This document shows, piece after piece, positions 9,998 through 22,035 of a stretch of DNA of 64,000 nt. Each line of letters begins with the position of its first letter. The stretch's first letter is position 1. This DNA is from Primulina eburnea (Eukaryota > Streptophyta > Magnoliopsida > Lamiales > Gesneriaceae). The DNA is taken from assembly GCF_022965805.1 (NCBI RefSeq), contig NC_133101.1:46890342-46954341 (forward strand), in the 5' to 3' direction. The notes beneath the pieces were generated by a model. It was not told the DNA's origin. It saw nothing but the letters and a program-made list of their open reading frames with translations, and made no database searches. A program made the translations under genes and the position numbers.

Positions 9998-12900
9998 TGT
10001 AGAACCCGTAAATCAGTCTACGTATAAGCCATGCATAATTATAGATTTTTAAAATTTAATTGACTTCATTGCATGATTATTTTAAATGCATTTCTTTGAA
10101 GTTAATTATTTTATTATTTCAGTTCAGTAGTTTTATTTTTTTAGCATTTCAGTTATTTCAGTGAGGCCGGACCGGAGTTGGAGTTTTGAGATATAATTTA
10201 AGATTTGAGAAATATTTCAGGATTTAATTTAGCTAGCAAGTAAGTTAATTTAAGTTAAAAAGGAGGTTTGAGGATTTATTTTAATTATTTGAGGTGAGTA
10301 GAAAAATTAGTTCATTTAAGTTTCTTAATTAAGGAATTAGTTCACTAAATTAATTAAAGGATTAGTGAGGTTTTTAAGAGTTATTAATTTACTAGATAAA
10401 CAACATTTCCCCTTTATTTTATTATGCATTTTCGGCCACCCTTAGTTGCTAGAAGATTCAATTGCCAACTCATCACCTTGGACCCCTTCTTGGTATGTAA
10501 TTAGGAGGATAATTCTTTTCATTTGGGAGCACCATTAAATTATTAATTAACCTCATTCTAACCTAGACAACCATGCATAAATTCGGCCACCTCATCCCCA
10601 AGTAGATTTGATATCAAACAATTCAATTGCCAACTCACCTTTGACCCTTTCTTGTATTTAATTAGGAAATAATTCTTTGATCTTTCTAGCACCTTTTAAT
10701 TATCTAATTAGCATTATCCAACCCTAGTATAGTATGTAGATTTTGGCCACCTCAACCACACTAGCACCAACAAATATTTTTGTAGAAACAAGAATTCAAA
10801 TTTCAAAAGTTGGAGACCAAGTCTTGCATTGTTTCCATAAAGTTTGCAACCATTCCCTCCCTCCCATAACCATCACTTCTTCTCCCTCCCCATGACCGAA
10901 AAATCAGAGAGCATTTCAGAGGTAAAAATCGTGAGTCTTAGGTAGAGGAAAGGAAAGAAAAATCGAGTGCAAGGAATAACAAGAGAAGCAACTCCGTCTC
11001 CTCCGCGCCGTCTCGTCTCTTCTTATCGTTTCTATTTCAAACGAATCCCAGGCATGTATATACTTTTTATAAACCTCAATCAAGTCATATTAACATTATT
11101 TTCATGATTAATGATCACTATTTCATGCCAAAAACGAAATACATCACAGATTTTTTTTAAGGGAACACATGCAGATTTTTTTCGGTTTCCTTGTGCACCT
11201 CACGCTTTTCTGAGTTTTGATGGTTTCAGGTGGATGGCTCGACTCCAGGCTTCCAAGGCGACTCCTAGACACGTAATAGGATGCATTAGGATCGTGTTTG
11301 TCCATTCATACAGCCCCCATATTGCTGAGAATTCAGAATTTGACAGCAACTCCCTTGCTGCCATGTATGCTCTTCGAAATTTCAGATTGTATGTCAAGGG
11401 GTTGGATCTGATCTTGGCTGCCCTAAGGGCTCTTATCCATGGTTGGATCACTCCCCTAGCATGTCTAAGACGTGACTAAGTCGCCCTTTTGGTGGCTTGG
11501 TCCATGGCTCATCGGTTTTTAAATAAAACACCAGAATTGCCCCCTCCCCTCTCGGCCCTCAGTTTTTGACAGCAAGTTTGTTTCGAGTTTGGTGGCTTGG
11601 TGTGGATCTTGGTTGGCCTATGGCCCTTAACCACGGTTCATACCATACCCCAAGATGTCTAGATCGTGCCATGGTCAATTAAATGGCCACTGGAACGACA
11701 AGGGATGTCAAACGAAATAGTGCATTCCATGCGCGCAGAATTGTGTCTCGGTTGGAATTTCGTGTTTGTTTCTGGTATGGTTCGAATTGTGGCTGGCCAA
11801 AATCCCTTAGCCATGATTCAAATCACTCCTTGAGATGTTGGTAAGAGTCTCTGGTCGGTGGTTCACGCCCCTAATGGCCGATAGGCTCGAAACCAACGCA
11901 AGTCTTGTAGTTGCGCAGCTGATGGAAAATTACAGCAGGTTGCTGTGTCGTTTAGAAGGCTCGTTTGAGTTCTTGGTTGGCTTTTAGCCTATGGCCTTGG
12001 ACTGGAAAGTGCCCCATTGAGTTAGGAAGGTCATGTTTTCGACCGTTCGTGATTCGAATCATTTTTGAGGTCGTACGAGAATTTACGGTGCGATGTGCCA
12101 AATTGACTCTCGAAAGAGCGTTTCATGTTTTGGCCTCCATTTCACCTAGATTTCGACCATCATCATTATATGTGCATTATTTCGGTATTTTAAGCGTATT
12201 TTAATCATGACTTTATGTTGGTTCAGTGACGGTTCTGGTTGGTTCGGAGTCATGATTAAATGCGAAGTCATTAGGCATCATAGTCGCATCTTTTGAACGT
12301 AAATTGCGTAGTTGGTCATGTTTAAGCTATTGCATATTTTTCATAGCACAGTTAGGTTGCAGCGAGCCTGGGGACGATCCAATCCAATCCAGTTGGTAAA
12401 ATTACAGGATTTTTCATTATGCCAGTTAATTATATTACGTGCATGAAAACAGAAAATGATTATTTTTGAGATTTATGCGATATGGCTTGTGGTTCATTCA
12501 CTATGTGGGAGTGTTATTTTATACGGTCGCCAGTCACCGATCAGTTCAGTATGGTACCACCCGGTCGCCAGTGACCGGCTAGATCAGTTTCAGTTTCAGC
12601 CTCCCCGGTAGCCAGTTACCGATCAGTTTCAGCTTAGTGCAGTGACCACAGGCGTAAAACATAATCTCAACAGCAAATTTTATCAGTTATTTCAGTACAG
12701 GGCTCCAAGGAGCAAATATTTTTACTATGATTATCAGTTCAGTTATGCACGTATTATAATTGCTCAGTACAGATTATTTTCAGCATGCCTCATGACATGA
12801 TATTTTATCCCATGCATATTTTACTTCAGTTTTTACTCGTTACCTGCGATATATGCATGCTGAGTCTTTAGACTCACTAGACTTGATTGTTGTAGGTACT

Positions 12901-13195
12901 GATGAGGTCAGGGCCGAGGGCGGGGACCAGTGAGCCAGCTTGGGTCGGCAGTAGTGGCACCCGAGGACCTCAGTGCAGCAGTGTTTATTTTATTCCGCAA
13001 ACAAATTTTTATCAGTCATCGAACATTTTTAAATTGTTGTTGTTGGAAAACAATTATTTTATTCCGCTGCTTTTATTTTAAACATTGAACTTGATTCACC
13101 GGTTGATTTTATGAGTAAGGCCATTTAAGTTCTTTTAAAAAAGAAAATTTTTAATTTTCCGTTAATTTTCAAGCGAGGATTTTCGGGTCATTACA
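9998..13195 (+). repeat. Family A right LTR (3198 bp)
   Basis: It runs from TGTAGAACCCG to TCATTACA. It is near-identical to 1877-about 3005 in its first 1.1 kb, then about 1.5 percent different by eye. The conserved TGAGTC...GACTCA palindrome is at 12861-12880. The element sits in a reversed family C LTR that resumes at 13196. Confidence 0.92.
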
Positions 13196-14743
13196 GTACT
13201 GACCAAGCCTGACATAAGGAACCACCCCTAACTCACCCACGAACCCTACACAAGGACCCGAGCTGCGCGAGAGCTTCCCACCTTCACTAGGACTCCTAAT
13301 CAATCTATGAGACCATTAGCTACCTATCCAACGGTCACCTATGACCCTAACCAACTCTTGACAAGTCTCAGACCCAACCAAGCTAGCCATGAGTCCCCTG
13401 GTCCCCGCTGCAGCCGCTATATCTAAACAAGAGCAGCCACACAAGTTACTTCTTCATGTTTTTCTCGAGACATCATTGAGCCACCCTTCACCCGTCCTTG
13501 ACCCAAACCTTACCATCCTCCCTAGGCCCTACTGGACCAACCCTGAACCGTCCAACCTTAGCCGCGAGCCCCCTTGGCTGTTGTTAACTTACCCGAGCAT
13601 GGGGAAGAGTCCCTCTTTGCGTGGACTCTTCCCAAGCTTTTGAAATTGAGTCCTATCATGGCTAGGACTCTTCCTGGCCCCAGTACACGACCCTGGAGAA
13701 GCCTCCAACCAGCCTTGACTGAGCTTTAAGCCTCCATGCTCATAGCCGCACCCCTGTGAAGCTATGCATGCGTGTGGCTTCTTAGAAACCCTAGGCGATT
13801 TCAATCCCTTCCCTCCTTCGATTCCAGCATGTATTTGATCCTTAACTACTCTTTTCACATCCCTAAAAACATCTCCTAATGGCAGTGTGTCCTTAGGAAT
13901 CATAGCGTTTTTTAAACAAGCGTAAAATCGTCATATTTTGAAAAAAAATTTCTACCGTAAAAATAATCGAACACATGTTTTTCATGCATAAATGATTAAT
14001 ACATGGATATTATGATTTGAATGATGTTTCAAAAGAGTTTAGTAACATGCCTTTACGTTTAAAACGCTCTAATACGTGATCGTCGGCGAGAAAGAACGAA
14101 CGGGTGACGAAGAACCCTAGATTTTACTCCTTGAAGATTTTCTAATTTTGTGTGTGCAAGTGTGTGAAATTTTGGCTGATACAAGCTCTCAAAAGACCTA
14201 TGATTTCATTTTTATAGATTTAATTGTGCATGATAATGGGCTTAGGTTTTGAGCTTCAAAGTATAGGAGCAATTGGCCTACTCAATTTAGTTAAATTGAG
14301 TTCAATAGCTATTATTTAATTGTAAAGTAAAAGTTTACAAACATTAATTTCCGAAAATAATATTTTTGATCTTTTATAAACTTCTCGTTTGCCTAAAACC
14401 GGCTTCTTGGTAAAATCGAACTCGTCTCGAAAAATAATTCGAATTCTAAAATTTTTAGAAAAATTTAATCATTTTAATCGTATTAAGAAGCCTCGAAAAT
14501 ATTTAGTGAACAATATTTAGTTTTGTCTTGGTCGTCCTCGGTCTCCTTTCTCCAGCCTATTATCGAATATTCAGATAAAATACTTCATTTTCATAAAATG
14601 ATGTCATATAATCATGTAATCATGCAATCATATATTTAATCCCAAAATATGCATCAAGTAAGCATTAATTTAATAAAACAATTAAGCAATTCAAATAATT
14701 TGTTTGCATGTGGTTTACGTAGGTTGGTTTTTCGGACGTTACG
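13196..14743 (-). repeat. Family C-type LTR fragment, reversed
   Basis: Read on the minus strand from 14743, it starts like the family C LTR at 39070 (TAACGTCC, then ACCTACGTAAACCAC) and later matches the CCCTAG...GTCGCC segment near 39675-39700 and the 39720-39770 region. It is cut at 13195 by the family A array. The terminal base is changed, so the LTR end is decayed. ORFs such as 13389-13643 are chance frames in this repeat. Confidence 0.78.
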
Positions 14744-15816
14744 GAATATCTCTTGGAAAAACAGCTACTATGAAGGATCGTGTGATGGTGCCTTTATAGG
14801 CATTTCAAACACAATATTCTCCATTGAACTGCAATAACCTACTGCCTAACTGAACTCGTAGTCTAGACTGAAGGCAGCACCTTCCAACCAACAATTCTTT
14901 AACGTCTATGTGAGAGAGACTACATACGCAAGTTTAACGTCTTTGTGAAAGACTGTATTTGGGTGGTGGTGAGTGTGATCGTGTGTGAGAACTGAACAAG
15001 GATGTTCTCACACACTGAGGGAAATAAGCTTCTAAACTAAGCTGATATCACTGAGAATAGTTCGCTCTGGGCTGATTTCTTCCGAAAGCTAATATGCAAT
15101 AAGCGTGCCCTTTCTTTTTACCACATTCTCACCGGTGTTTGCATTGTTGCTCTTGTGTCTCTTTCTGTTCTATGTCTTTCGTCTTTAATGATCTCCTCTT
15201 TATATAAACGGGAAACTGATCGTACCGTGAGACTCAATTATTGTATCTGTTGCATCTTGAATTTGTTCCTTGGACTCTTTGTCTCGACTTTTCGACTGTC
15301 CTTCTGAAATGTTTGCCTTTAATGCTCTGATGCAACGTTCATTATTGTTCGTTGACTGGACAATAGCTTTGTACACTTGTGTATATCCGGAATCCACTGA
15401 ATGAGTTTGTCTTCATCTACAACTGAAAGATTCTTAACTGATCCTCCGAACTAGTCCGCTGAACTAATCTTCAGTTGGGCTGGTGAAATCAGTTGACTCG
15501 TCAGTTGAACTGATTTCACTCTCATTCAGTTGAACTGATCAGCTGGGTATCTTAATCAGTTGAACACTCCTTCGGCTGGCCGGGTTTCTGAGGTTCTCCT
15601 GCTGAACCACCTATCAACTGGAAAATCAGATGAACTACTCATTTGACGTATCAGTTCGCCTGATTCAGTTTGTGCGATCAGTTGGTCTGCATTTTGCGAT
15701 GTAAACAGCTCGTAACTGATCCTAACTTCTGCACACTAAGGTAAAACATTAGTAACACAAAATAACAAGTTTTTTTAACATTAAAATTAAGATTGCGAAC
15801 TTGAAAAGTTCCAACA
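14744..15816 (-). repeat. Probable copia-type LTR, reversed (left edge not found)
   Basis: On the minus strand it begins TGTTGGAACTTTTCAAG at 15816, a typical Ty1/copia LTR opening. A TATA box (TTTATATAAA) lies at 15199-15208. Between them (about 15430-15720) the motif ATCAGTTGAACTGAT and its halves recur, the place where a promoter enhancer would sit. The left boundary and a target duplication were not found, so the extent is approximate. Confidence 0.5.
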
Positions 15817-16317
15817 TACTCTTTTATCAAAATTCATCAAACATTCAAATCGCATTACACCCCTCAAAAGATTCATCTTTAAGTTGTTTTTGTACGCCTT
15901 CAATTTCACATCAATCGATTAAAGATCAATATTGGGCACTTTGTATTTTCTCTTATCTTTTACACATGAGTGTTGTTGTATTGTGAGAATCAATTATAAC
16001 TATCAGAAACATGTTTTTAAAAAGTTCAAGTTGAAGAAAAGAATGCTAGGAGTTTCAGCTCATTATGGTTGTGGAACAGAGTTGAAGTGAGTTTGTACAA
16101 GTTGTAATACTGATCAAATCTTCTAGTGGAATATCTCTGGAAACATAATAAGGAGAAACGTAGATGCTTAGCCTTCAAACTTTCATAAACAACTTCTTTC
16201 CTCTTTATTTTCTACTGTTTACTTTTGCTGCTGAGACATCCATCTCTGTATCAAATGACCTCATATAACAAAATCCCCATGTTTTCAAAATAAGAATATG
16301 ATTTTCGGAAAATATGA
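15817..16317. other. No gene; AT-rich sequence, possible copia leader
   Basis: I see no convincing reading frame. It lies between the putative copia LTR start and a plus-strand copia gag fragment, so it may be leader or degraded LTR of that element, but orientation argues against one simple unit. Confidence 0.4.
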
Positions 16318-16573
16318 ATGCAGGATCATCTAGCAGCTCAAGACAATGACATGTGGTATGTCATCACATATGGACCAATTAAGATTATGAAATCAAATAT
16401 ACCCGTTGTTGTAACAAATGGCGCTCTTCAAATGGTAGAAAAACCTAAGATGGAATGGACTGTCGAGGAAAAAAAATCAAATATGGAAAACGTAGCAAAA
16501 GATATCATTTATAAGACATTATATAAAATTATGTTCAGTAAAATTAAAATCTGTTCAGCTGCTAAAGAAATTT
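16318..16573 (+). pseudogene. Copia Gag N-terminal fragment
   Basis: About 85 residues beginning MQDHLAAQDNDMWYVI resemble the N-terminal region of plant Ty1/copia Gag (UBN2/DUF4219 type), with the conserved aromatic and acidic pattern around W-x-V-I-x-x-G-P and a K-x-x-x-N-V-A-K-D-I segment. The frame then stops exactly where the next repeat (Cassandra-like LTR) begins near 16574, so the gene was cut by that insertion. No other copia coding sequence is adjacent. Family assignment is from remembered motif patterns and is moderately secure. Confidence 0.65.
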
Positions 16574-16673
16574 GGTAAAAACTAACTTCGACGACTGTCC
16601 CCACGGTACCTAGATGAGTTTTTCCAACATTCTTATGTCCTCACTCATACGCACCCTTGGAAACTTTTAAGGG

Positions 16674-16715
16674 GGTCACCCATCCCAAAACTGCTTCAAG
16701 TCAAGCACGCTTAAC
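16674..16715 (-). promoter_or_regulatory. 5S rRNA-like RNA polymerase III core
   Basis: On the minus strand GTTAAGCGTGCTTG (box A-like) is followed 16 bases later by GGATGGGTGACC (box C-like). The total of 42 bp is the same spacing as I recall for plant 5S rRNA. It is not a full 5S gene: flanking 5S sequence is absent or diverged. Confidence 0.75.
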
Positions 16716-17024
16716 TTTAGAGTTTTTATGTTATGAGCTACCGAAAAGAATATGCTTTCTTGATATGAGTAGTACCTATCAATTATTTTAAACCCTTTTC
16801 AAACTACACAGACCCATACCTGAACAGTTTTGGATTCTCTTTCCTTCTGATGTAAGATCGGTTCATTCATGTTCCTTTCGTCTAGAAGCCTGCCAGGAGC
16901 CGCTCATTGTCTGTACAACCTCATGGAACCGGCAACCACCCCCCGCCATTTTCAGCCCCGGGTCTCACATGCCACCAGCTTCGGCTTGGTTTGTCCTCGA
17001 ACCACACTGTAATAGGAGAATTTG

Positions 17025-17036
17025 GCTCTGATACCA
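17025..17036 (-). other. Primer-binding site, minus strand
   Basis: The complement reads TGGTATCAGAGC. It lies two bases from the end of a family D-like LTR (17039) and at the start of the Cassandra-like internal region, so either could own it. Confidence 0.8.
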
Positions 17037-17038
17037 AC

Positions 17039-19538
17039 TGAAACATCCACTACTTGTTTTTATTTAAAATGTACTAGAATATTTTTTTTCTTTCATCTAA
17101 GCTCTTCGGCCGAATATATAAACCTATATATTATTAATATACATTGCACCATTTAAAAATAAACCAACCAACCTATTTTTTGAAAATCCAAAAGAACATA
17201 GCGCAAAACGTAAAATCGTAAACCAATCCTAAAACTATCATTTTTCAAAATAAAGAATAAGCATCTTAAATCCTTTCAAAATCACTCACAAGCATCTTAA
17301 GTCATATAATCTTTAAAGTAATTTTAATGCAGAAAACTAGCGAAGATCCTCAGGTTATGTGCACCATTAGCCCAGCTAGTTTAACCATCAAGTCCTCCAT
17401 CATCAACCAGATCATGCTCACCTGCATTAATCACACGTAGTGAGTCTATTGACTCAGCAAACATTAACCATTATAACAAGTAATACATATATATTCATAA
17501 GAAACAATGAAAGATACTTTTAATAAAATAGCTTTTCATGGACATGCATAACTTTAAATCCATTTTCCTTTTATTATATAAGTATACGTTTCTTTTGTAT
17601 TTAATTCGGATAATTAATTATGACTTTCGTATCAGCTGTAGGTCGATGGATCCATCTATGTATAACCATGGTACTAGGCGGCGGGGACATCAGCAACACT
17701 CTCACCCGTCAACTGAGCCTTGGCCTTAAATATCATCATATCATCCTATTTGTCACAATCAAGTTACCTCCTTAAACCTTTCAATATTTTCATCACTTAT
17801 AAAAATTCATGCATATATATATCATTTTTCTTTTAAACCAATCATGTAACTCATTTTTTAGCATTATCGTTTTTCATCATAAAATTCAATAAACTTTCAA
17901 AAAAAACATTTTATCATTCATTACAGCATTCAGGTCACTATCGGGACTTCTAAAATTTTTAGGTAATAAAATGACCATTTTGCCCCTGGACCTTAACTTT
18001 CCCAACTTACCTTGGACCTTAAAATGACGATCCGTATCCATCCAAACATAAGATAACATCTTTAAATACACCCATAAACATTTCTTAGACGTAAACTTAA
18101 GCTCCTCGACTAATTTATCAATTTGTTTTAAAACTTAAACGTGTGTCCCTGTTTTAACCCGAATCAACTCAAAACTTAACCAAAATTTACCAAATTTGAA
18201 CCATAGCTTATTAACACCTAGCCATACACTATACAACCCAAATAAAACAATTTACAACCCTTGAACAAGCATAGAACGTTGCTGGAAATTCTTCAAGATT
18301 TTGAAGAAACCCTGGCTTGACAAACCTTCAATTCCTTCGACCCTGGCCCATGGCCGAACCAACCAGGGCCTAGCTGACCTTGATAGGACCCTAACCAAAT
18401 CCTTAGACCCTACTGGACCAGCCCTACAACAGCTAGCACTTGCAACCATCAAGTCGTGCACTTCAAGCTTGCGCGACCCAACCTAGAGCCCCATGCCCTA
18501 GCCATTGCACCAGACATACCTTAGCCTATCTAGGACCATGAATCGACCCCTAGGGATCTCTGGATGTGACTTAACAGTAGCCCACACCCTGACCCTTCAA
18601 GCCATCAAAAACCGAAACCTAGTCGTGTTAAAGCCCAAATTTTCGTTCAGCATGTTGCCCTACCTTGTACAGCCCTTAGCCATGCCCCTATAGACCCTTA
18701 AACATACTGAAAAACGCCCCTTCCCATAAACCTATCATAGCAGCCCCTTTGTGTATCATAAACATGAATTTAAAAACATAAAACACAAGTTTTGTCCATG
18801 TTTTGCCCTATAAACAAAAATAAAAGAAAGTGAATCATGTTTTCACGCACACATGTATTAACACATATAATACGGAACGAACGATGAGTGAAGGAAGATT
18901 AAGGAGTGCCTTTGCGTATTTCACGCACGAAAAAAAAATCATTGACGCGAGGGACGTTGGCGGAGAAACGGGGGAGGAAGCTTGGTGCGTTTCCTTCAAA
19001 TTGATGTGAATTTGCTTCAAAAACGTGGGTGTGTGTTTGTGTGTTGTGAAGGAGGTGTGGGAAGAGAAAAACCTAGGTTTATTGTGTTATATGAAGTGTT
19101 TTATGGTTTAAAAACTCCCTAATTTGATACAAATAATTGGGTAGGAGTTTAGGCCCAAGAACCTTTTTATAATAGGTCCATTAGGTAAAATATTTCGTTT
19201 AGAAAGTTTTCGAAAATATTATCCGAGCTCCCAAAAAGTCTTATTTTCGTCAAAAATCTATTACCGGTTTAAAATACGACTTGACGCATAAAAACGTCTC
19301 AAAAAACACCATTTTCGAAAATATCATATAAAATATACCATATATTAAATAATTAAAAATAATCATATAAAAATATTTTCTCTTTATGGTCTCCGCTCTT
19401 CTTTCCTCGATCGCGTCTCGAATAACCCTTAAAAGCATAGTTTTATCATCCTAGTAGAATTAAAATAATTTAATTAGGCATTTTTCATTTTTCCTAGATT
19501 TGCATTCAGTTGGATTACGTTATCACTTTATGGTCCCT
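17039..19538 (-). repeat. Family D-like LTR, reversed (about 2.5 kb)
   Basis: It ends (minus strand) in GTTTCA before a primer site. Its length matches the family D LTR at 47619-50131. It shares with that LTR the TGAGTC...GACTCA palindrome (17441-17456) and the segment about keeping or losing TCATTTT-rich runs near 17965-17990. Its first few bases are cut by element B at 19539. No gene is supported inside; the short ORFs are chance. Confidence 0.68.
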
Positions 19539-20625
19539 TGTAATGCCCGAGATTTTGATTATTCTAGATGTGATTATAGACGATAAGGATCAGACCAGAA
19601 AAGACGAGAGAAGACGTGAATTATGTGCGAGGACTGAACCCCTCGCGCATATGCGCGACCGAGCAGGGCTTCGAATTATGGCCTTGAAAAAGAATTAGAT
19701 TGAGTTCTGATTATATCCAGTATTGATTTGAGTGGTATATTGTCTCCTTGATATTGTCATTGCCAGATTGAGTATTGACAGGCTTCGAATTCGTCAGACC
19801 GAGAAAAGAAAGGTATAAATCAATGTTAACCGGGAGACTGACTCGAGTTAGATTTGACTTGAGTTTCCCTAAGCCACATACTTGTTTGTTATTGTTTTAA
19901 TACTGTGGTATTATTTGAATGTATATGTCTATTCTATTGACTTATAGAATAGCAGAGAATAGAAGATAGATTACGAGAACGAGTCATTGACAGAGGTGCC
20001 AAGTCTTGGGCAGAGGTGCCTAGACATTGGATGTTCGGTTTATATCGATGTTTCTTAGAAGTAGATTGACTTCTATTGCTGAGATTCGATATAGAATGCC
20101 AACGTCCGGAAACCGGGATCCCTAGACTAGACTAGATCAGAGTCGAGTCAGAAATATGAATTTGACTTACAGTTTTATATCATTTCATGTTTCAGATTGA
20201 TACATGTTATTGATGATTGTTATGCTTTCTTATATGCTTTTATATGATTGCATGTATACATTGTTTATACTGGGAATGTTATTCTCACCGGAGTTATCCG
20301 GTTGTTGTTGTGTTTGTATGTGAGCATGACAATAGGTGGGACAGGATCAGGGTCAAGACGAGGATGAGAGATTACATTTTAGCGTGGAGATCCGGGCCCA
20401 GAAGTAGAATATGATTCAGCACTTGATATATAGTAGTTGAACCCTAGTTTGATTTTAATGTAATTGTACAAGACTTGTACTTTTATGTTGATGTTGTATC
20501 AGATTGATTTTACTATGTTCCGCACTTGTATTTTTTAAAAAAAAATATTTAGACCCAAGTTTATTTAATTGTTCCAATTATTCCCAAGAATGATTAAGAA
20601 ATGAATTAGCGTCCGGGTCATCACA
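19539..20625 (+). repeat. Element B 5' LTR (1087 bp, internally deleted)
   Basis: TGTAATGCCCG to ATCACA. Relative to the 3' LTR it lacks about 520 bp after GAGCAGGG near 19665, removing most of the CGCGCATATGCGCG palindrome cluster and the presumed TATA region. The related solo LTR B3 is 1821 bp. A conserved hairpin segment (CACCGGAGTTATCCGG) lies at 20286-20301. Confidence 0.88.
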
Positions 20626-20630
20626 GCAGG

Positions 20631-20642
20631 TGGTATCAGAGC
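20631..20642 (+). other. Primer-binding site, element B
   Basis: TGGTATCAGAGC, five bases after the LTR end; tRNA-iMet type. Confidence 0.9.
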
Positions 20643-20898
20643 AGTAGGTTCCAAAACTGTATGTTCCTTAGACTGAGATAGAAGCTAGTGAGCGGGGTAG
20701 ATTGAGTTTTCTTCCTTTCTTTTGATTGCTAGCATGTTTTACTGCTTTGAAATACATGTTTATCTGATTATTTGATTTGATTGATAACGTGTATTTCTGA
20801 GAATGAATCAGAACCGATTCTTGATCAGCAGTAAGATTATCAGAGGAGGATTGAAACAGATTTGTTGTATTGGGTTGTTACCCTTTTGATAATCAGAT

Positions 20899-21814
20899 AT
20901 GCCTCCTCCAAAAATCCCAGAACAGGGCAGTACCTCTGCGAATCCGATGGATGTTACAGCAACCCCTATGGAAACATTACTGAAGAGATTTCAGTCGTTC
21001 AAACCGCCGACTCTGAAGGGTACTGAGACATCAGTTGACTGTTAGAGTTGGGTAGATGATATAGAGATGTTTGATTCATTGGATTACACTGATGAGTGCC
21101 GTGTTAGACTGATTGGGCACCAGTTGCATGACGTTGCGAAAAATTGGTGGCTCACGACGAAGAGAGCGTTGGAGCATCGAGGTACGACTATTACCTGGAA
21201 CATCTTTAAGACTGAGTTTTATCAAAGATTTTTCCTAGAGTGCAAAGTTTGCAAATTTGAGACAGGGTCAGTTGAACATAGAAGAGTATGTGGTCAAGTT
21301 CTCTACCTTGCTACGATTTTCTCCACATGTTGCCGAGAATGACGAAGCTGTTGGTGATCAGTTCATCAATGGGTTGAATCCCGATATTTTTACATTGATG
21401 AACACCGGGAGACCGAATAACTTTGCTGATGTCCTGAACAGAGCCAAGGGAGCCGAAGCTGGTCTGATGAGACAGAAAAGAGCTTCATATGTCGCACCAG
21501 CACCGAGACCACAGCAGCCATCTACTACTCAATTTCCCCAAAAGCCTTCTAGATTTGAGAGTAGCACTAGTAGCAGTGGAAAGAGAGATCAGTTGAAAGC
21601 CAGAGGAAGACAGTTTAAGAAGTCTGGCAGCAGTTCTTCTAGCTCCAGTGGTTGGAGACAGAGTTATACCGGGGCTTATTGCAGAACTTGTGGCGGAAGA
21701 CATCCGACGGAGCAATGCCAAGGAGTGTTTGATAGTTGCAATATCTGCAGACAGCAGGGACATTTCGCCATAGTCTATCCACAGAGATGTTCCCAAATAT
21801 TCCAGGGAGCTTAA
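20899..21814 (+). pseudogene. Element B Gag, broken
   Basis: The frame opens at ATG 20899 (MPPPKIPEQ) and hits TAG at 21043-21045. The helical gag domain follows (VRLIGHQLHDVAKNWW), then shifts frame near 21240 into the segment at 21257-21814. The C-terminal Ser-rich linker leads to two Cys clusters. The zinc knuckle has Tyr in place of its last Cys (C-x2-C-x4-H-x4-Y), so it should not hold zinc normally. At least one stop and one frameshift make it non-functional. There is no intron-like insert before the protease region. Confidence 0.85.
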
Positions 21815-22035
21815 TCATATGGATCAGTGGCACAGCCTGATAGACGATCATCTGCTGTTCACACGTTCCAGCCAGCACCAGCCCATTCACAGCGAAAGTC
21901 AGGAGGAAGCCAGACAGTTAGCCAGCCTCCTAGACAGCAGTCCAGAGTATTTGTCTTGACTGAAGAGCATGCCCAGGAAGCACCAGATGATGTTGTTGCA
22001 GGTAACTGTTCTTTATGTAGTTACCCTGCTTATTG

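Larger units (their letters stand above)
1..13195 (+). mobile_element. Tandem Ty3/gypsy family A array (partial internal-LTR-internal-LTR)
   Basis: Bases 1-1876 repeat 8121-9997 almost exactly, and 1877-5069 repeats 9998-13195. The order is therefore internal 3' half, LTR, complete internal, LTR. The complete unit (1877-13195, about 11.3 kb) has a primer-binding site, gag, protease, RT, RNase H, integrase, a chromodomain-like tail and a polypurine tract. The conserved protein motifs place it among chromoviruses, and the very long LTRs suit Tekay/Del. The base just left of the first LTR is polypurine tract of another copy, not host DNA, so this is a tandem and not two independent insertions. 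The outer left LTR lies outside the window. The bases after the last LTR read GTACT, a possible target duplication that cannot be checked here. Confidence 0.93.
16574..17036 (-). mobile_element. Cassandra-like TRIM fragment (3' LTR, internal, primer site)
   Basis: Read on the minus strand: a tRNA-Met primer site (17036-17025), about 210 bp of non-coding internal DNA, then a roughly 240 bp LTR-like segment (about 16812-16574) holding a 5S rRNA-like core. Cassandra TRIM elements are known for small LTRs with an embedded 5S promoter and a tRNA-Met primer site, which fits. The expected second Cassandra LTR beyond 17036 is missing; a long family D LTR abuts the primer site instead. The exact LTR ends are inferred. 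Confidence 0.65.

Noticed and set aside
13389..13643. 84-codon plus-strand ORF
   Set aside because: It lies inside a reversed family C LTR, has low-complexity Pro/Ser composition and matches no domain; similar chance frames occur on both strands here.
16674..16715. A genuine 5S rRNA gene
   Set aside because: Only the 42 bp internal promoter core matches; the rest of the 120 bp gene is missing and the setting is a TRIM element.
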